A model generated the notes under the pieces. That model worked only from the letters and a program-made list of their open reading frames with translations, did not search any database and had not been told where the DNA came from. A stretch of DNA of 64,000 nucleotides, taken from Fulvivirga sediminis (GTDB lineage Bacteria; Bacteroidota; Bacteroidia; Cytophagales; Cyclobacteriaceae). Shown one piece after another: positions 1 through 9,202 of the stretch; position 1 is the stretch's first letter, and each line of letters opens with the position of its first letter. A program made the position numbers and the translations under genes. The stretch spans positions 46,285 through 110,284 of the forward strand of contig NZ_JAESIY010000014.1 in the NCBI RefSeq assembly GCF_016757215.1, given 5' to 3'.

Positions 1-1083
1 TCCTTTTACAATGTAGTAGCTGGCTGGGCTTTTGGTTATTTCCTTGAAATATCTTTTGGATCACTATTAAAACAAGGCAACTATTCTGACTTTTTCAACT
101 CTTATGTAGCTGATATTACAGATAATTTTATTTTCTCCTTCTGCTTTATGATTATAACTGCATTCATAGTAGTAAAAGGTGTGCAGGGAGGAATAGAAAA
201 GGCTTCAAAAATATTAATGCCTGTTCTTTTTATTATTCTAATAGGCCTTATTATATATGCCATCACTTTGCCTAACGCTATGGATGGTGTGAAATATTAC
301 TTACTACCAGACTTCAGCACCTTTAGAGCAGAGGCTCTTTACTCAGCACTAGGTCAGGCTTTCTTTTCTCTTTCATTAGGTATGGGAGCTTTAATCACCT
401 ACGGCTCATATATTAGCAAAAATGATAATATTATATCATCCGCTGCTATGATTACGGTAATGGATGCCGGAGTAGCCTTCCTTGCAGGTTTGCTCATTTT
501 CCCATTAATCTTTTCTCAAAACCTACAACCTACTGCAGGTCCAGGTCTCGTTTTCGTAGTGCTCCCTGGGGTGTTTGAAGCTATGGGACCTTTCATCGGT
601 AGAGTAATAGGCGGTGGATTCTTTCTTCTTTTATGCTTTGCTGCATTAACCTCTACCATCAGTTTATTAGAAGTACCGGTAGCTTACCTGGTAGACGAAA
701 AGAAATGGCCTAGAAAAAGAGCTGTTTGGCTGCTTGGCTTAATAGTATTTATGGTAGGTATACCTAGTATGCTATCTCAAGGAGCTGTAGAGCTTTTCAC
801 TAAGCTAGGTTTTTATGGAGATAAAGACTTCCTCACCTTTGTAGCAGAGGTATTTAGTGATGTCAGCTTACCATTAGGAGGTTGTTTGATGTCTATATTT
901 ATAGCTGTAAAATGGAAAAAAGAGAACTTCAGTGACGAAATAGCTCAAGGAAACCCGAATTATAAAGGTTCTTTTCTGGAAAAGTTTATTAACGTGATGA
1001 TCACAATGGTGAGCCCTTTCATTCTTGCTTTCTTATTCATCAATACAGTATTGGCTAAATTCTTCGAGATAAGCATTATATAA
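1..1083 (+). CDS. Sodium-dependent symporter of the neurotransmitter:sodium symporter (SNF/NSS) family, C-terminal part
   Basis: The reading frame is open from the first base, so the gene starts before the window; about 360 residues are present. The visible part is a run of hydrophobic membrane segments with the layout of the C-terminal two thirds of bacterial LeuT-like transporters, including a segment rich in Gly and Ser (FFSLSLGMGALITYGSY) that fits TM6-TM7 and a following TSTISLLEVPVAYL stretch that fits TM8. Members couple inward sodium flow to uptake of amino acids or related solutes across the inner membrane. The substrate cannot be read from this fragment. A strong hairpin terminator follows the stop codon. 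Confidence 0.9.
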   Translation, partial: SFYNVVAGWAFGYFLEISFGSLLKQGNYSDFFNSYVADITDNFIFSFCFMIITAFIVVKGVQGGIEKASKILMPVLFIILIGLIIYAITLPNAMDGVKYYLLPDFSTFRAEALYSALGQAFFSLSLGMGALITYGSYISKNDNIISSAAMITVMDAGVAFLAGLLIFPLIFSQNLQPTAGPGLVFVVLPGVFEAMGPFIGRVIGGGFFLLLCFAALTSTISLLEVPVAYLVDEKKWPRKRAVWLLGLIVFMVGIPSMLSQGAVELFTKLGFYGDKDFLTFVAEVFSDVSLPLGGCLMSIFIAVKWKKENFSDEIAQGNPNYKGSFLEKFINVMITMVSPFILAFLFINTVLAKFFEISII

Positions 1084-1110
1084 GCAAAAGATATTTGATC
1101 TTGATAAAAG

Positions 1111-1150
1111 AAAGCCTCCTGAATAGATTATTCAGGAGGCTTTCTTTTTT
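1111..1150 (+). terminator. Intrinsic terminator after the symporter gene
   Basis: A perfect 15-bp stem (1111-1125 with 1129-1143) closes on a 3-nt loop and is followed by a run of T. It lies between convergent genes, the symporter on plus and the GT-C glycosyltransferase on minus, and A residues before the left arm could let it serve both strands. Confidence 0.9.
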
Positions 1151-1244
1151 TCATGAACTTCTTTTAAGAAGCACGAATAAAATGATTTTAAAATGATCAA
1201 TCAATAGGCCTAATACACCAAATCAAGAGAATAGTTCGTGCTTT

Positions 1245-2837
1245 CTAATCTTCCACCTTATATACTCTGGCCACGTCATTTCTATGAATTCTTGGATTGA
1301 AGAAATGCAGTAACTGATCAAAGTGAGAAGGATTTATTTCTGTTTCCAACTGTAGCTTCTTTCCTGGAAACAAAGCATCTACACGCTTTTTACGATCTTC
1401 AAAATTTTGATCTCCTTTAAAAATAACATAGTTGGGACTTTTCTGCACACTATCCATCTCCATTTGGAGTTCTTGCACGGTCTTATCTGATCCTAGGCTA
1501 AAAACCATCTTATAATCCGGCTCCAGATACTTTTTTGTGGCTTTAACTTCCAATATTCCGCCTAAGTTATCTCTGAATTCATTATAATCTACACAGCCAG
1601 TCCCCATATAATACACCGGGACTTGCTTTACAGACCCCCTCTCACTTTCTACAATAACACTACGCACATCATTTTTATGATATAGATAATACATAGGCTC
1701 CACCCTGTCTCTTTTTGTAAAAGTAAGAGACATAGCTACTGCTGCTGTTATATTAATGCCCCAGAAAAAAGTCCACATCCCTCTATGCAATTTCTGATGT
1801 TTCAGCCAAAATTTTGATTTAGCCACAAAATCATTCCAACCAATTATGCCTATAATGATTAGCATAGGATACATAGGCAGGATAAAGCGTTCTTGCTTAT
1901 TGGGAAATAAACTATGTACTAAAAAGAAGATAATAATTCCCACGTACATCATTGGCTCAATCTTCCTTCCCTTTAAAAATCCCCAAAGGATAAACACGCT
2001 CACTGGAGGCACTAAAAACCCGAAAGTAGTGAGTAAAAACTTGTGAGGACCGCCAGTAATGTAGTTATAAGCATTCTCACTATTATAGGTAAAATAGTCT
2101 ACCACATACTGAAAAGGATAATCAAAGAATATAATATCAGGTATACCTATTATTATAAATGCGGTTATAAGAAACCCGAGCGTAAAAACTAAGCTACCTA
2201 CCCATTCTTTTCTAAAAAGAAATATAATGCCTATACCTCCTGCAAATAGTACCGTATGCATCCTAACAACAAAAGCCAGCCCGAACAATGCGCCTGCAAC
2301 AAAAAATATAAAAGTCTTTCGTTTATCCCTGTGTTTTAATAATAGGTAAAAGGCACCAAGCATAGGAGGGACACAAACCAACTCCGCCAAAAATTTAACA
2401 CTTAAATAAGGCATAAACCACAGTAAAGCTAGCATCCACCCCACCAGGTTAGCTGCTTTTCTGTTAGATAGCATAAAAGTGATCTTATAGGCAAAATATA
2501 TGGTTAGCAGCGAGTAAAAGGCATGAAAAATCCTTAAAACCGTAGTTTTCACGATAGGATCCATAACACCTACACCTTCCATCAACCATATAAATACGGC
2601 ATTAATACCAGCATAAAACATGCTATGTTTGGGCGGATGATCTGACTCAAGCCAGTGAGGTATACCACTAGCCCAGTGCTGAGCGACTCGGGTAACACAA
2701 AAGTGATCATCATGAAAAGCATAGCCTTCTGAGAAAAATGAAGCCAGCAACCTTAAGAATAAGCCTACAGCTAAAATTACCGTCAGAGGATTACTTTGTA
2801 TGTACTGCCTCCAGGAGGAATTACCTAAATTAGTCAA
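1245..2837 (-). CDS. GT-C fold membrane glycosyltransferase, GT22 (Alg9/PIG-B)-like
   Basis: The 530-residue polytopic membrane protein has about ten hydrophobic segments. After the first one comes an acidic motif (HDDHF), placed where GT-C enzymes carry their catalytic Asp/Glu in the first periplasmic loop. Later there is NKQERFILPMYP, close to the HKEERFL signature of GT22 mannosyltransferases. Such enzymes take a sugar from a polyprenyl-phosphate donor and add it to a glycan outside the inner membrane. The C-terminal 120 residues are soluble. It lies 49 bp downstream of a GT4 glycosyltransferase on the same strand, so the two probably act on the same surface glycan or glycolipid. The acceptor and exact sugar are unknown. 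Confidence 0.75.
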   Translation of the reverse strand: MTNLGNSSWRQYIQSNPLTVILAVGLFLRLLASFFSEGYAFHDDHFCVTRVAQHWASGIPHWLESDHPPKHSMFYAGINAVFIWLMEGVGVMDPIVKTTVLRIFHAFYSLLTIYFAYKITFMLSNRKAANLVGWMLALLWFMPYLSVKFLAELVCVPPMLGAFYLLLKHRDKRKTFIFFVAGALFGLAFVVRMHTVLFAGGIGIIFLFRKEWVGSLVFTLGFLITAFIIIGIPDIIFFDYPFQYVVDYFTYNSENAYNYITGGPHKFLLTTFGFLVPPVSVFILWGFLKGRKIEPMMYVGIIIFFLVHSLFPNKQERFILPMYPMLIIIGIIGWNDFVAKSKFWLKHQKLHRGMWTFFWGINITAAVAMSLTFTKRDRVEPMYYLYHKNDVRSVIVESERGSVKQVPVYYMGTGCVDYNEFRDNLGGILEVKATKKYLEPDYKMVFSLGSDKTVQELQMEMDSVQKSPNYVIFKGDQNFEDRKKRVDALFPGKKLQLETEINPSHFDQLLHFFNPRIHRNDVARVYKVED

Positions 2838-2886
2838 ACCTTATAAATTTAATAATTGGCAAAACTAATTTTTTAATTCCTTGAAA

Positions 2887-4005
2887 TCAAGGAGCTGAGA
2901 GGTGAGCGGAAGTAATAGTCTCAGTCTGAGAATATAATAGATTATTAAAAAGATCTTCAAAATTCAATACTGTTCTGTTAACTGAAAATTCCTGTGCTGT
3001 CTTATACCCTTCTACTTTCAGCTGTTCTGACAGTTCAGTATCATGGTAAACAGCCATTAATGAAGATGAAAGTTCTCCTATATTATTATCCTGAAATAGT
3101 AATCCGTTTTCTCTATCTCTGATCAAATCTAAGTTACCGGCCAATGAAGTAGCTATTACAGGCACTTTAAGGTACATAGCCTCCAACAACGCCTGAGACA
3201 ACCCTTCCATTCTTGAGGGAAGCACTTTCACATCAAAAATCTTGTAATAAGCCAAAATGTGATCCTGACCTACCATTCCTTCAAAGAAAATATCATGTTT
3301 TAAATCAAACTTTTGGATTAATTTTCTAAACTCTGGAGTTTCTTCAATTCCTACAAAAATAACTTTTGCCCTAAAGTCCAAATCAGCCAGAGCTCGTAGA
3401 AGCTGCCCTTGCTCTTTAATACGCGCCACACAGCCTATCACAAAATCTACAGACTTAATACCAAACTTATCCTTTAATCTCTCCACCTGCAAAAGGTCAA
3501 TATTGGCATATTTTTCAGGAGGGGTTCCGTTATATATGACTTCTATTTTATGTTCAGCAATGCCTTTTTCTAACAATGACTTTTTTATACCTTCACTCAC
3601 CGCTACTATCTTATCAGCCCCTCGCATATAAAAAAGGCTCTGTATCCCTCCTAAACTCTTAGAAACCTGTCTACGGGTATGTACTATTTTTACTGGCAAC
3701 TGATATTTCCATTTCGCCAAAATTGAGGTATAGCGATCTTTGCCTGACTGCGCGTTAATAATACTAATACTATATTTACTCACAGCATCTTTAATTTGCC
3801 TCATATTTTCGGCATCCCACTTAGAAGCAAAGGTCATAGCAATTACATGCACCTTGCTCTGATTTAGGGTATTATATATTAATGAATCTTTTCTGCAGCC
3901 TACATAGATATTGTGTCCCTTACGTGCCAAGCCCTGCGTGAGATAGATAATAGAATTCGTAGACCCTGCAATATCTCCCTGATAGGTCAAAAATAATATG
4001 TTCAT
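2887..4005 (-). CDS. Glycosyltransferase family 4 (GT-B fold)
   Basis: The 372-residue cytoplasmic glycosyltransferase starts with the GT4 N-domain pattern (ILFLTYQGDIAGSTNSI, a glycine/serine loop for the acceptor side). Its C-domain has CVARI, then the EGLSQALLEAM motif, which supplies the two glutamates (E-x7-E) that bind the nucleotide-sugar donor in GT4 enzymes, followed by PVIATSLAGNLDLI. The donor and acceptor cannot be named. The start codon comes only three bases after a long hairpin that buries a GGAGG sequence (see 4007-4052), unusual for this phylum. It is likely co-transcribed with the GT-C gene downstream. Confidence 0.85.
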   Translation of the reverse strand: MNILFLTYQGDIAGSTNSIIYLTQGLARKGHNIYVGCRKDSLIYNTLNQSKVHVIAMTFASKWDAENMRQIKDAVSKYSISIINAQSGKDRYTSILAKWKYQLPVKIVHTRRQVSKSLGGIQSLFYMRGADKIVAVSEGIKKSLLEKGIAEHKIEVIYNGTPPEKYANIDLLQVERLKDKFGIKSVDFVIGCVARIKEQGQLLRALADLDFRAKVIFVGIEETPEFRKLIQKFDLKHDIFFEGMVGQDHILAYYKIFDVKVLPSRMEGLSQALLEAMYLKVPVIATSLAGNLDLIRDRENGLLFQDNNIGELSSSLMAVYHDTELSEQLKVEGYKTAQEFSVNRTVLNFEDLFNNLLYSQTETITSAHLSAP

Positions 4006-4006
4006 A

Positions 4007-4052
4007 ATAGAGCTCCTCCAAATGCAAACATTCGCATTTAGAGGAGCTCTAT
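4007..4052 (-). promoter_or_regulatory. Long hairpin covering the Shine-Dalgarno-like site of the GT4 gene
   Basis: Arms 4007-4025 and 4034-4052 pair over 19 positions with one C/A-type mismatch on an 8-nt loop. On the minus strand the 3' arm contains GGAGGAGCTC, with GGAGG nine bases before the ATG at 4005. No T-run follows, so it does not look like a terminator. The geometry fits a translational switch that hides the ribosome site, for example one opened by heat or by a protein. That role is inferred. Confidence 0.55.
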
Positions 4053-4242
4053 AAAAACAATACAGTTATGAATGTTTTAAGTTTTTATTCCGATTTTGAA
4101 GATTTATTTACTGTTATCCTTAAAATTAAGATTACATGAAGTAAAGTAGAGCCTCAAGTACTTTAGAGTAAGATCTAAAAATCCATATTACTAAAATGTA
4201 GTATATTGATTAAGAGATATTTAATTCAATATTATTGCAGTA

Positions 4243-5919
4243 TTATGTCTGTTTAGCTTCAGCTTCTCTTAATTCTCTTCTTAGAATTTTTCCTACATTA
4301 GATTTAGGTAATTCATCTTTAAACTCAATCTTTTTAGGTCTCTTATATCCCGTGAGATTTTCTTTACAGAAATCTTTTAATTCTTGTTCTGTGAGCGAAC
4401 TATCTTTTTTCACTACAAATATTTTAACCACCTCTGTTGATCGCTCATCAGCTACTCCTACAGCCGCTACTTCAGCCACTTTGGGATGATTGGCTACAAT
4501 ATTTTCTATTTCGTTAGGATACACATTAAAGCCTGAAACATTAATCATATCTTTTTTACGATCTACAATTTTGAAGAAGCCTTCCTCATCCATCATGCCC
4601 ATATCACCTGTTCTAAACCAGCCTCCTGAGAAAAATACCCCTTCATTACTTTTATTCCAATATCCAGACATGATCTGCGGACCTCGAGCACATATTTCTC
4701 CCACTTCTCCATCTGCCAATTTATTGCCATCCTCATCAAAAACAGCCATTTCAGTGCCTGGTGTTGGCAAACCTATGGTACCCAGACGATGTTTACCATC
4801 CAAAGGGTTTACGGACAATACAGGAGAAGTCTCACTGAGGCCATACCCTTCTACCAGAGGAGATTTAGTAACAGACTCCCATTTTTTAGCAACAGCGTCT
4901 TGTACCGCCATGCCTCCACCAATACTGGTTTTTAAATGACTAAAGTCAACACTCTGAAAGTCCGATTGATTCAAAAGCCCATTAAACAACGTATTTACAC
5001 CTGTCATTAGCGTAAACTTATATTTCTTTAATTCCTTAATGAACCCACTCATATCTCTTGGATTTGTGATGAGCACACTTTTAGCCCCAACTCTAAACAT
5101 GAATAATCCATTAACAGACAAGGCAAAAATATGGTATAAAGGAATAGCCGTGATCATTGTCTCTGGCTTGTCTTTCTCCAAAAGAGGGTAAAACCAATGA
5201 GTAATCTGTTTTGTATGGGCTATTATATTTCCATGCGATAGTTGAGCTCCTTTAGACACACCAGTAGTACCTCCTGTATACTGTAAGAAAGCCAAGTCTT
5301 CACCAGTTACCTCAGGGCGGGTATAACTCATCTCTTTACCTTCCTTCAGCACATCTTTAAACTTTTTAGCCTTCGGAATATGGAACGAGGGTACCATTTT
5401 CTTAATATGCTTAACTACAAAATTTACTGCAAACCCCTTAAGACCTCCAAATAGGTCACCTATCTCCGTAATGATAACATGTTCAATAGGTGTGTCTTTC
5501 AAAACCTTCTCCAAGTTACTGGCAAAATTTGCCACTATAATCACAGCCTTCACATCAGCATCTTTAAACTGATGTTCCATCTCTCTGGGAGTATATAATG
5601 GGTTAGTATTTACTACTGTAAGGCCGGCACGCAGTGCGCCAATTAAAGCTATAGCATATTGCAGAAGATTGGGCATCTGTATAGCTACTCTATCTCCTTT
5701 TTGTAAGTGAAATTTATTTTGTAAATAAGCGGCAAAATCTCTTGACAGTTGATCTACCTCTTTATAGGTGAGAGTTACATCCATATTTACATAAGCTTCT
5801 CGATCAGCATATCCTTTGAAGCCATCTTCAAACATCTCTAAAAGAGATTCATATTCCACCGTGCCTAACTCAGCTGGCACACCTTTAGGGTAACTCTTTA
5901 TCCAAGGGAAATCACTCAT
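4243..5919 (-). CDS. fadD: Long-chain fatty-acid--CoA ligase
   Basis: This AMP-forming acyl-CoA synthetase activates fatty acids to acyl-AMP and then acyl-CoA, feeding beta-oxidation or lipid synthesis. The ANL-superfamily motifs are all present: the P-loop-like LQYTGGTTGVSKGA, the EGYGLSETSPV motif, the WFRTGDMG motif and the hinge IVDRKKDMINVSGFNVYP, plus a C-terminal lysine in KSNVGKILRRELR. With the start at 5919 (MSDFPWIKSYPKGVP, the usual FadD beginning) it has 558 residues, normal for the family; an upstream in-frame ATG at 5940 would add seven. It is monocistronic as far as can be seen, with over 230 bp on each side. Confidence 0.92.
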   Translation of the reverse strand: MSDFPWIKSYPKGVPAELGTVEYESLLEMFEDGFKGYADREAYVNMDVTLTYKEVDQLSRDFAAYLQNKFHLQKGDRVAIQMPNLLQYAIALIGALRAGLTVVNTNPLYTPREMEHQFKDADVKAVIIVANFASNLEKVLKDTPIEHVIITEIGDLFGGLKGFAVNFVVKHIKKMVPSFHIPKAKKFKDVLKEGKEMSYTRPEVTGEDLAFLQYTGGTTGVSKGAQLSHGNIIAHTKQITHWFYPLLEKDKPETMITAIPLYHIFALSVNGLFMFRVGAKSVLITNPRDMSGFIKELKKYKFTLMTGVNTLFNGLLNQSDFQSVDFSHLKTSIGGGMAVQDAVAKKWESVTKSPLVEGYGLSETSPVLSVNPLDGKHRLGTIGLPTPGTEMAVFDEDGNKLADGEVGEICARGPQIMSGYWNKSNEGVFFSGGWFRTGDMGMMDEEGFFKIVDRKKDMINVSGFNVYPNEIENIVANHPKVAEVAAVGVADERSTEVVKIFVVKKDSSLTEQELKDFCKENLTGYKRPKKIEFKDELPKSNVGKILRRELREAEAKQT

Positions 5920-5940
5920 AAACAGTTTTATTTGATTCAA

Positions 5941-6244
5941 TCGATTTCGAAAGTAGATAAAGATGCCGAAAAAAGGAAGAAATACCTTCTTTTCTAAATA
6001 TGTTTATTCAAAAAAAAAGACAATTCTTGAATTAATTGAAACGAATAACGCTAATATGTAATGAAACCGCATTAGTCGGCATATCTATAACTATGGTTGT
6101 TTTAAAATTAGCGATGTACTAAAAATACTATAAAGTAGAATGCACAGGTATGATAAACTAAAGTGCTAAGCAAATACATTCAAATGCATAGGTGAAGTGT
6201 TTTTTTAAAGCCAAGTAAGTAAGTTTCGAGAATATAAGTTTACG
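5941..6244. other. Intergenic stretch upstream of fadD
   Basis: About 300 AT-rich bases lie between the fadD start and a small minus-strand ORF. It presumably carries the fadD promoter. I see no further gene, repeat or strong hairpin. Confidence 0.5.
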
Positions 6245-6403
6245 TTAATCGTTGGTCACTAACCTTTCATTGTCAGGTTTGATTTCGGTTTTAACTATGC
6301 CATAATCAGCAGCCACCGCTTTTATTTCATCAGTATAAAGTATGGAAAGAATTCCCATGACGGGTAGAATTATGCCCACGGTTTTAATAATCTTGTTTCT
6401 CAT
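6245..6403 (-). CDS. Putative 52-residue membrane-anchored peptide
   Basis: The short ORF reads M-R-N-K-I-I-K and then a hydrophobic stretch of about 15 residues (TVGIILPVMGILSIL), followed by a polar tail ending in NERLVTND. A positively charged start plus one hydrophobic helix and a soluble tail fits a small single-span or exported peptide. No family is recognised. Support is only the composition and the empty 850-bp space it sits in, with a symmetric operator-like palindrome 59 bp upstream. It could be a chance ORF. Confidence 0.4.
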   Translation of the reverse strand: MRNKIIKTVGIILPVMGILSILYTDEIKAVAADYGIVKTEIKPDNERLVTND

Positions 6404-6461
6404 TTGATTAGGGTTTTCTGAATTTTAGTTTAAAGTTATAGACAAAAGGCAATTCATTTCA

Positions 6462-6476
6462 AGGGGAAATTCCCCT
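6462..6476. promoter_or_regulatory. Palindrome AGGGGAAATTCCCCT, candidate operator
   Basis: A perfect 7-bp inverted repeat with one central base lies 59 bp upstream of the small membrane-peptide ORF (6245-6403). Such a compact G/C-ended palindrome in very AT-rich DNA looks like a binding site for a dimeric regulator. The regulator is unknown. Confidence 0.35.
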
Positions 6477-6788
6477 ATAAAACCTAATTATATTTACTTT
6501 CAAACACCATATTATATTACTATACAAATGTTAGTTTGTAAGTATTTGGCTCATTTTTTCATCAAATGATCACTTCATACAACACATAAAAGGGTATTTT
6601 CCGCTTTTACAAACCATGAAATGTCCACAATAAAAATCAGAACCAATTTGAAATTAAGCTGAAATTAAAGCCACATTATTGAATTGCTCCTATCTTCATA
6701 AGAGCAGTCAACTTATTTCATGGTGTTATATTGCAAGGTTCGTTCCAGCGCTTATAATAAACTAAATCAGCTGGCAGAATGAGAATAA
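6477..6788. other. Intergenic stretch between the palindrome and cheB
   Basis: About 310 bases after the end of the chemotaxis operon. I find no T-tailed hairpin directly behind cheB and no convincing gene. Confidence 0.4.
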
Positions 6789-7838
6789 CTAATAACTGGC
6801 CGTAAGACTAACAACAAAAGGTGCAATTTTATCAAGAGCCATAACCTTTTCAACTGCATTTAATTTAATGGCCTCCTTAGGCATCCCAAAGACAATGCAG
6901 CTTTTTTCATCCTGAGCAATAGTATACGCCCCGGCTTGCTTCATAGCCAGAAGGCCTTTGGCTCCATCTCCCCCCATACCTGTCATGATTACGCCTATAG
7001 CATTTTTTCCTACGTACTGGGCTGTGGAGTTAAAGAGAACATCCACCGAAGGTCTGTGTCGATTTACAGGCTCACCATCGGTAATGCTGACATAATAACG
7101 GGCCCCACTCCTTTTTACATGCATATGTTTATTACCAGGAGCTATCAAGGCATGGCCCTTCAAGATACTATCATTATCAGAGGCTTCTTTTACAGTAATT
7201 TTACAAATGCTATTTAGCCTATTAGCAAAAGACTTCGTAAAAAGCTCCGGCATATGTTGCACTATGACTATTCCGGCACAATCTAAAGGCATACTTTGAA
7301 GAAAATCTAATAAAGCGATGGTTCCTCCCGTAGAAGCTCCAATAGCAATAATCTTTTCAGTGGTTTGCACCATACTCTTTGCTGCTGTAGGCACAGGCGC
7401 AGATAGCTGATTGGCACTTAGCTTTTTTCGTAACACGACAGCTTTAGCCGCTCCCTTTACCACATCGATAATCTGCCCCTCTGACTGCTCTATAGCCTCT
7501 CGGCTAAATGATGATTTCTTAATAACATCTACTGCACCTAGCTCAAGAGCTTGAATAGCCGTTTCTGTACCTCTATCTGTAAGACTGGAAATAACAACTA
7601 CCGGAATAGGCCGTTGAGACATGATTTTACGTAAAAAAGTAATTCCATCCATCCGTGGCATCTCTACATCTAGGGTAATCACATCCGGAATCTCCTGTGC
7701 TATCTTCTGGGCTGCAATAAAAGGATCTGCAGCTGTACCCATTATTTCTATAGAAGGATCTTTACTTAGGGCATAGCTAAGTGCTTGCCTCATTACAGCG
7801 GAGTCATCTACTATCAAAACCTTTATCTTACTCTTCAT
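6789..7838 (-). CDS. cheB: Chemotaxis response regulator protein-glutamate methylesterase CheB
   Basis: Two domains are visible. An N-terminal receiver (residues 1-125) has the acidic pair in IVDDS and the phospho-acceptor Asp in [13 protein letters not shown]-terminal methylesterase (about 160-345) has the Ser nucleophile in IGASTGGT, the His in VQHMPELF and the Asp in MTGMGGDGA. CheB removes methyl groups from chemoreceptor glutamates when phosphorylated by CheA, resetting receptor sensitivity. It is the last gene of the operon, 9 bp after cheD. Its partner methyltransferase CheR is not in the window and must lie elsewhere if the methylation cycle runs. Confidence 0.96.
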   Translation of the reverse strand: MKSKIKVLIVDDSAVMRQALSYALSKDPSIEIMGTAADPFIAAQKIAQEIPDVITLDVEMPRMDGITFLRKIMSQRPIPVVVISSLTDRGTETAIQALELGAVDVIKKSSFSREAIEQSEGQIIDVVKGAAKAVVLRKKLSANQLSAPVPTAAKSMVQTTEKIIAIGASTGGTIALLDFLQSMPLDCAGIVIVQHMPELFTKSFANRLNSICKITVKEASDNDSILKGHALIAPGNKHMHVKRSGARYYVSITDGEPVNRHRPSVDVLFNSTAQYVGKNAIGVIMTGMGGDGAKGLLAMKQAGAYTIAQDEKSCIVFGMPKEAIKLNAVEKVMALDKIAPFVVSLTASY

Positions 7839-7847
7839 AAAAAATGT

Positions 7848-8315
7848 TCAATGCTTTACTACATATTTTAAAAGAACTTCACCTGTATTGGTATTAAAAA
7901 GAATCCTTCTTCCCTTTTCGCCTCCAACATTAGAAGCAATAATAGGAATTTTGTGTTCCTGCAACACATCTTTAGCTACCTGTATATTATTCTTTGCTAT
8001 TGAAAAGTTAGTATTTTCTCCATACTGCGATGCACCACCAAAAATCTTAGCTATAAGATTTTCCTTTTTAGCTCCTAAATTCAACATCCTTTTTAAAAGC
8101 TTTTCAATAGCAATGTTGCCATATTTAGGAGAGGCCAGCCCTTCCCCTTTCCAAACGGGCATCATATAATGATTTATACCACCAAAATCTTTGACTTTAT
8201 CAAACAGACACACGGCAACACAAGATCCCAGCACCGTCTGCACTATGGTCGGTTTACGCTCTGCATAGATCGCTGAAGACAGTAAAAAATATTTTTCAGG
8301 CTGCTGGGTAGTCAT
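7848..8315 (-). CDS. cheD: Chemoreceptor glutamine deamidase CheD
   Basis: At 155 residues it has the usual CheD length. The catalytic Cys is in TVLGSCVAVCLFD, the His in GGINHYMMP, and the Thr region in NTGEVLLKYV near the C-terminus; KIFGGASQ is also typical. CheD deamidates specific receptor glutamines to glutamates, making methylation sites. Its ATG overlaps the TGA of the upstream kinase-like gene by one base (TGATG), which implies translational coupling. Its presence implies that chemoreceptors with deamidation sites are encoded elsewhere. Confidence 0.94.
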   Translation of the reverse strand: MTTQQPEKYFLLSSAIYAERKPTIVQTVLGSCVAVCLFDKVKDFGGINHYMMPVWKGEGLASPKYGNIAIEKLLKRMLNLGAKKENLIAKIFGGASQYGENTNFSIAKNNIQVAKDVLQEHKIPIIASNVGGEKGRRILFNTNTGEVLLKYVVKH

Positions 8316-9196
8316 CAGAACACTTCGTCATTACCAAATAAAAACTCATTCCATCCTTCCACTTGTGTATCTATCTCCTCATCGTTTTTAACTGATGGTA
8401 ATGTAACTGTAAAGACACTTCCTTTTCCCTTGGAACTCTGTATCTCTACCGTACCGCTAAGTAATTCTATAATAGCATGTGTTACTGATAGCCCCAAGCC
8501 TTGCCCTCGATGCTGTTTTGTAGTACCATAATCTAACTGATAAAACCTTTCAAAAATCTTTTTTTGATCATTTTCACTTATGCCTATACCCATATCTTTG
8601 ATATAGACCAATAAGTGATTATCCCTAAGCTCTGCGGATATTTCTATTTGCTGATCCGGCAGGCTATATTCAATGGCGTTAGAATAAATATTAGCAACCA
8701 TAAGGTGAAACATGGCTACATCAGTGGTAAATGCTATCGGATCATCAGAGTGGACTTCTACTACTTTTAGATTCTTTTCTTTTGCTTTATATTCAAAAGA
8801 AGCGATCACATCTTTTATGGTAGAAATAACATTTACCTTACCATACTCAGGCTCTATCATACCTGCTTCTAGCTCCGCAGCCATAAAAATATTACGCATC
8901 TGGAATTCAAGATTAAAAGCCTCATTATGAATCAAATAAGCATTCCTTTTTAACTTCTTCATATCCACCTCGTCTGCCTGCATCAGAAAGTCAGATATAC
9001 CAAGAACAGCTGAAAGCGGGTTAGTAATCTCATTTCGAATGTTTGACAAGAAATTAGACTTCAACCGTTCTGACTGTTTTAACTGCTCTCCCAACCTCTT
9101 CACCTCCTGAAACATTTTCTGTTCATCATCAGACGACGAAGCCTTCAACAGCCTATCCCTTAACTCATTAATTAATTCTTCATTCGATAATTTCAT
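8315..9196 (-). CDS. Histidine-kinase-like protein lacking the phospho-accepting histidine
   Basis: The 293-residue soluble protein has an N-terminal coiled-coil-like stretch (about 1-45), a HisKA-like helix pair (about 45-110) and a full HATPase_c domain (about 150-280). The ATPase shows the N box (ANIYSNAIEYS), G1 (DMGIGI), F box (FERFYQ) and G2 (GQGLGLSV). In the H box the residues read NFLSNIRNEITNPLS, so the place normally held by His is Asn55, codon AAT at 9032-9034; the following Glu is kept. No sensor or membrane segment is present. It may bind ATP without trans-phosphorylating and act as a scaffold or regulator of CheA/CheY, or be phosphorylated elsewhere. It sits between cheA (6 bp) and cheD (1-bp overlap). 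Confidence 0.85.
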   Translation of the reverse strand: MKLSNEELINELRDRLLKASSSDDEQKMFQEVKRLGEQLKQSERLKSNFLSNIRNEITNPLSAVLGISDFLMQADEVDMKKLKRNAYLIHNEAFNLEFQMRNIFMAAELEAGMIEPEYGKVNVISTIKDVIASFEYKAKEKNLKVVEVHSDDPIAFTTDVAMFHLMVANIYSNAIEYSLPDQQIEISAELRDNHLLVYIKDMGIGISENDQKKIFERFYQLDYGTTKQHRGQGLGLSVTHAIIELLSGTVEIQSSKGKGSVFTVTLPSVKNDEEIDTQVEGWNEFLFGNDEVF

Positions 9197-9202
9197 AAGC
9201 CC

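Noticed and set aside
4490..4939. 149-codon plus-strand ORF opposite fadD
   Set aside because: It is the antisense of strongly conserved acyl-CoA ligase motifs and has biased composition; a shadow frame.
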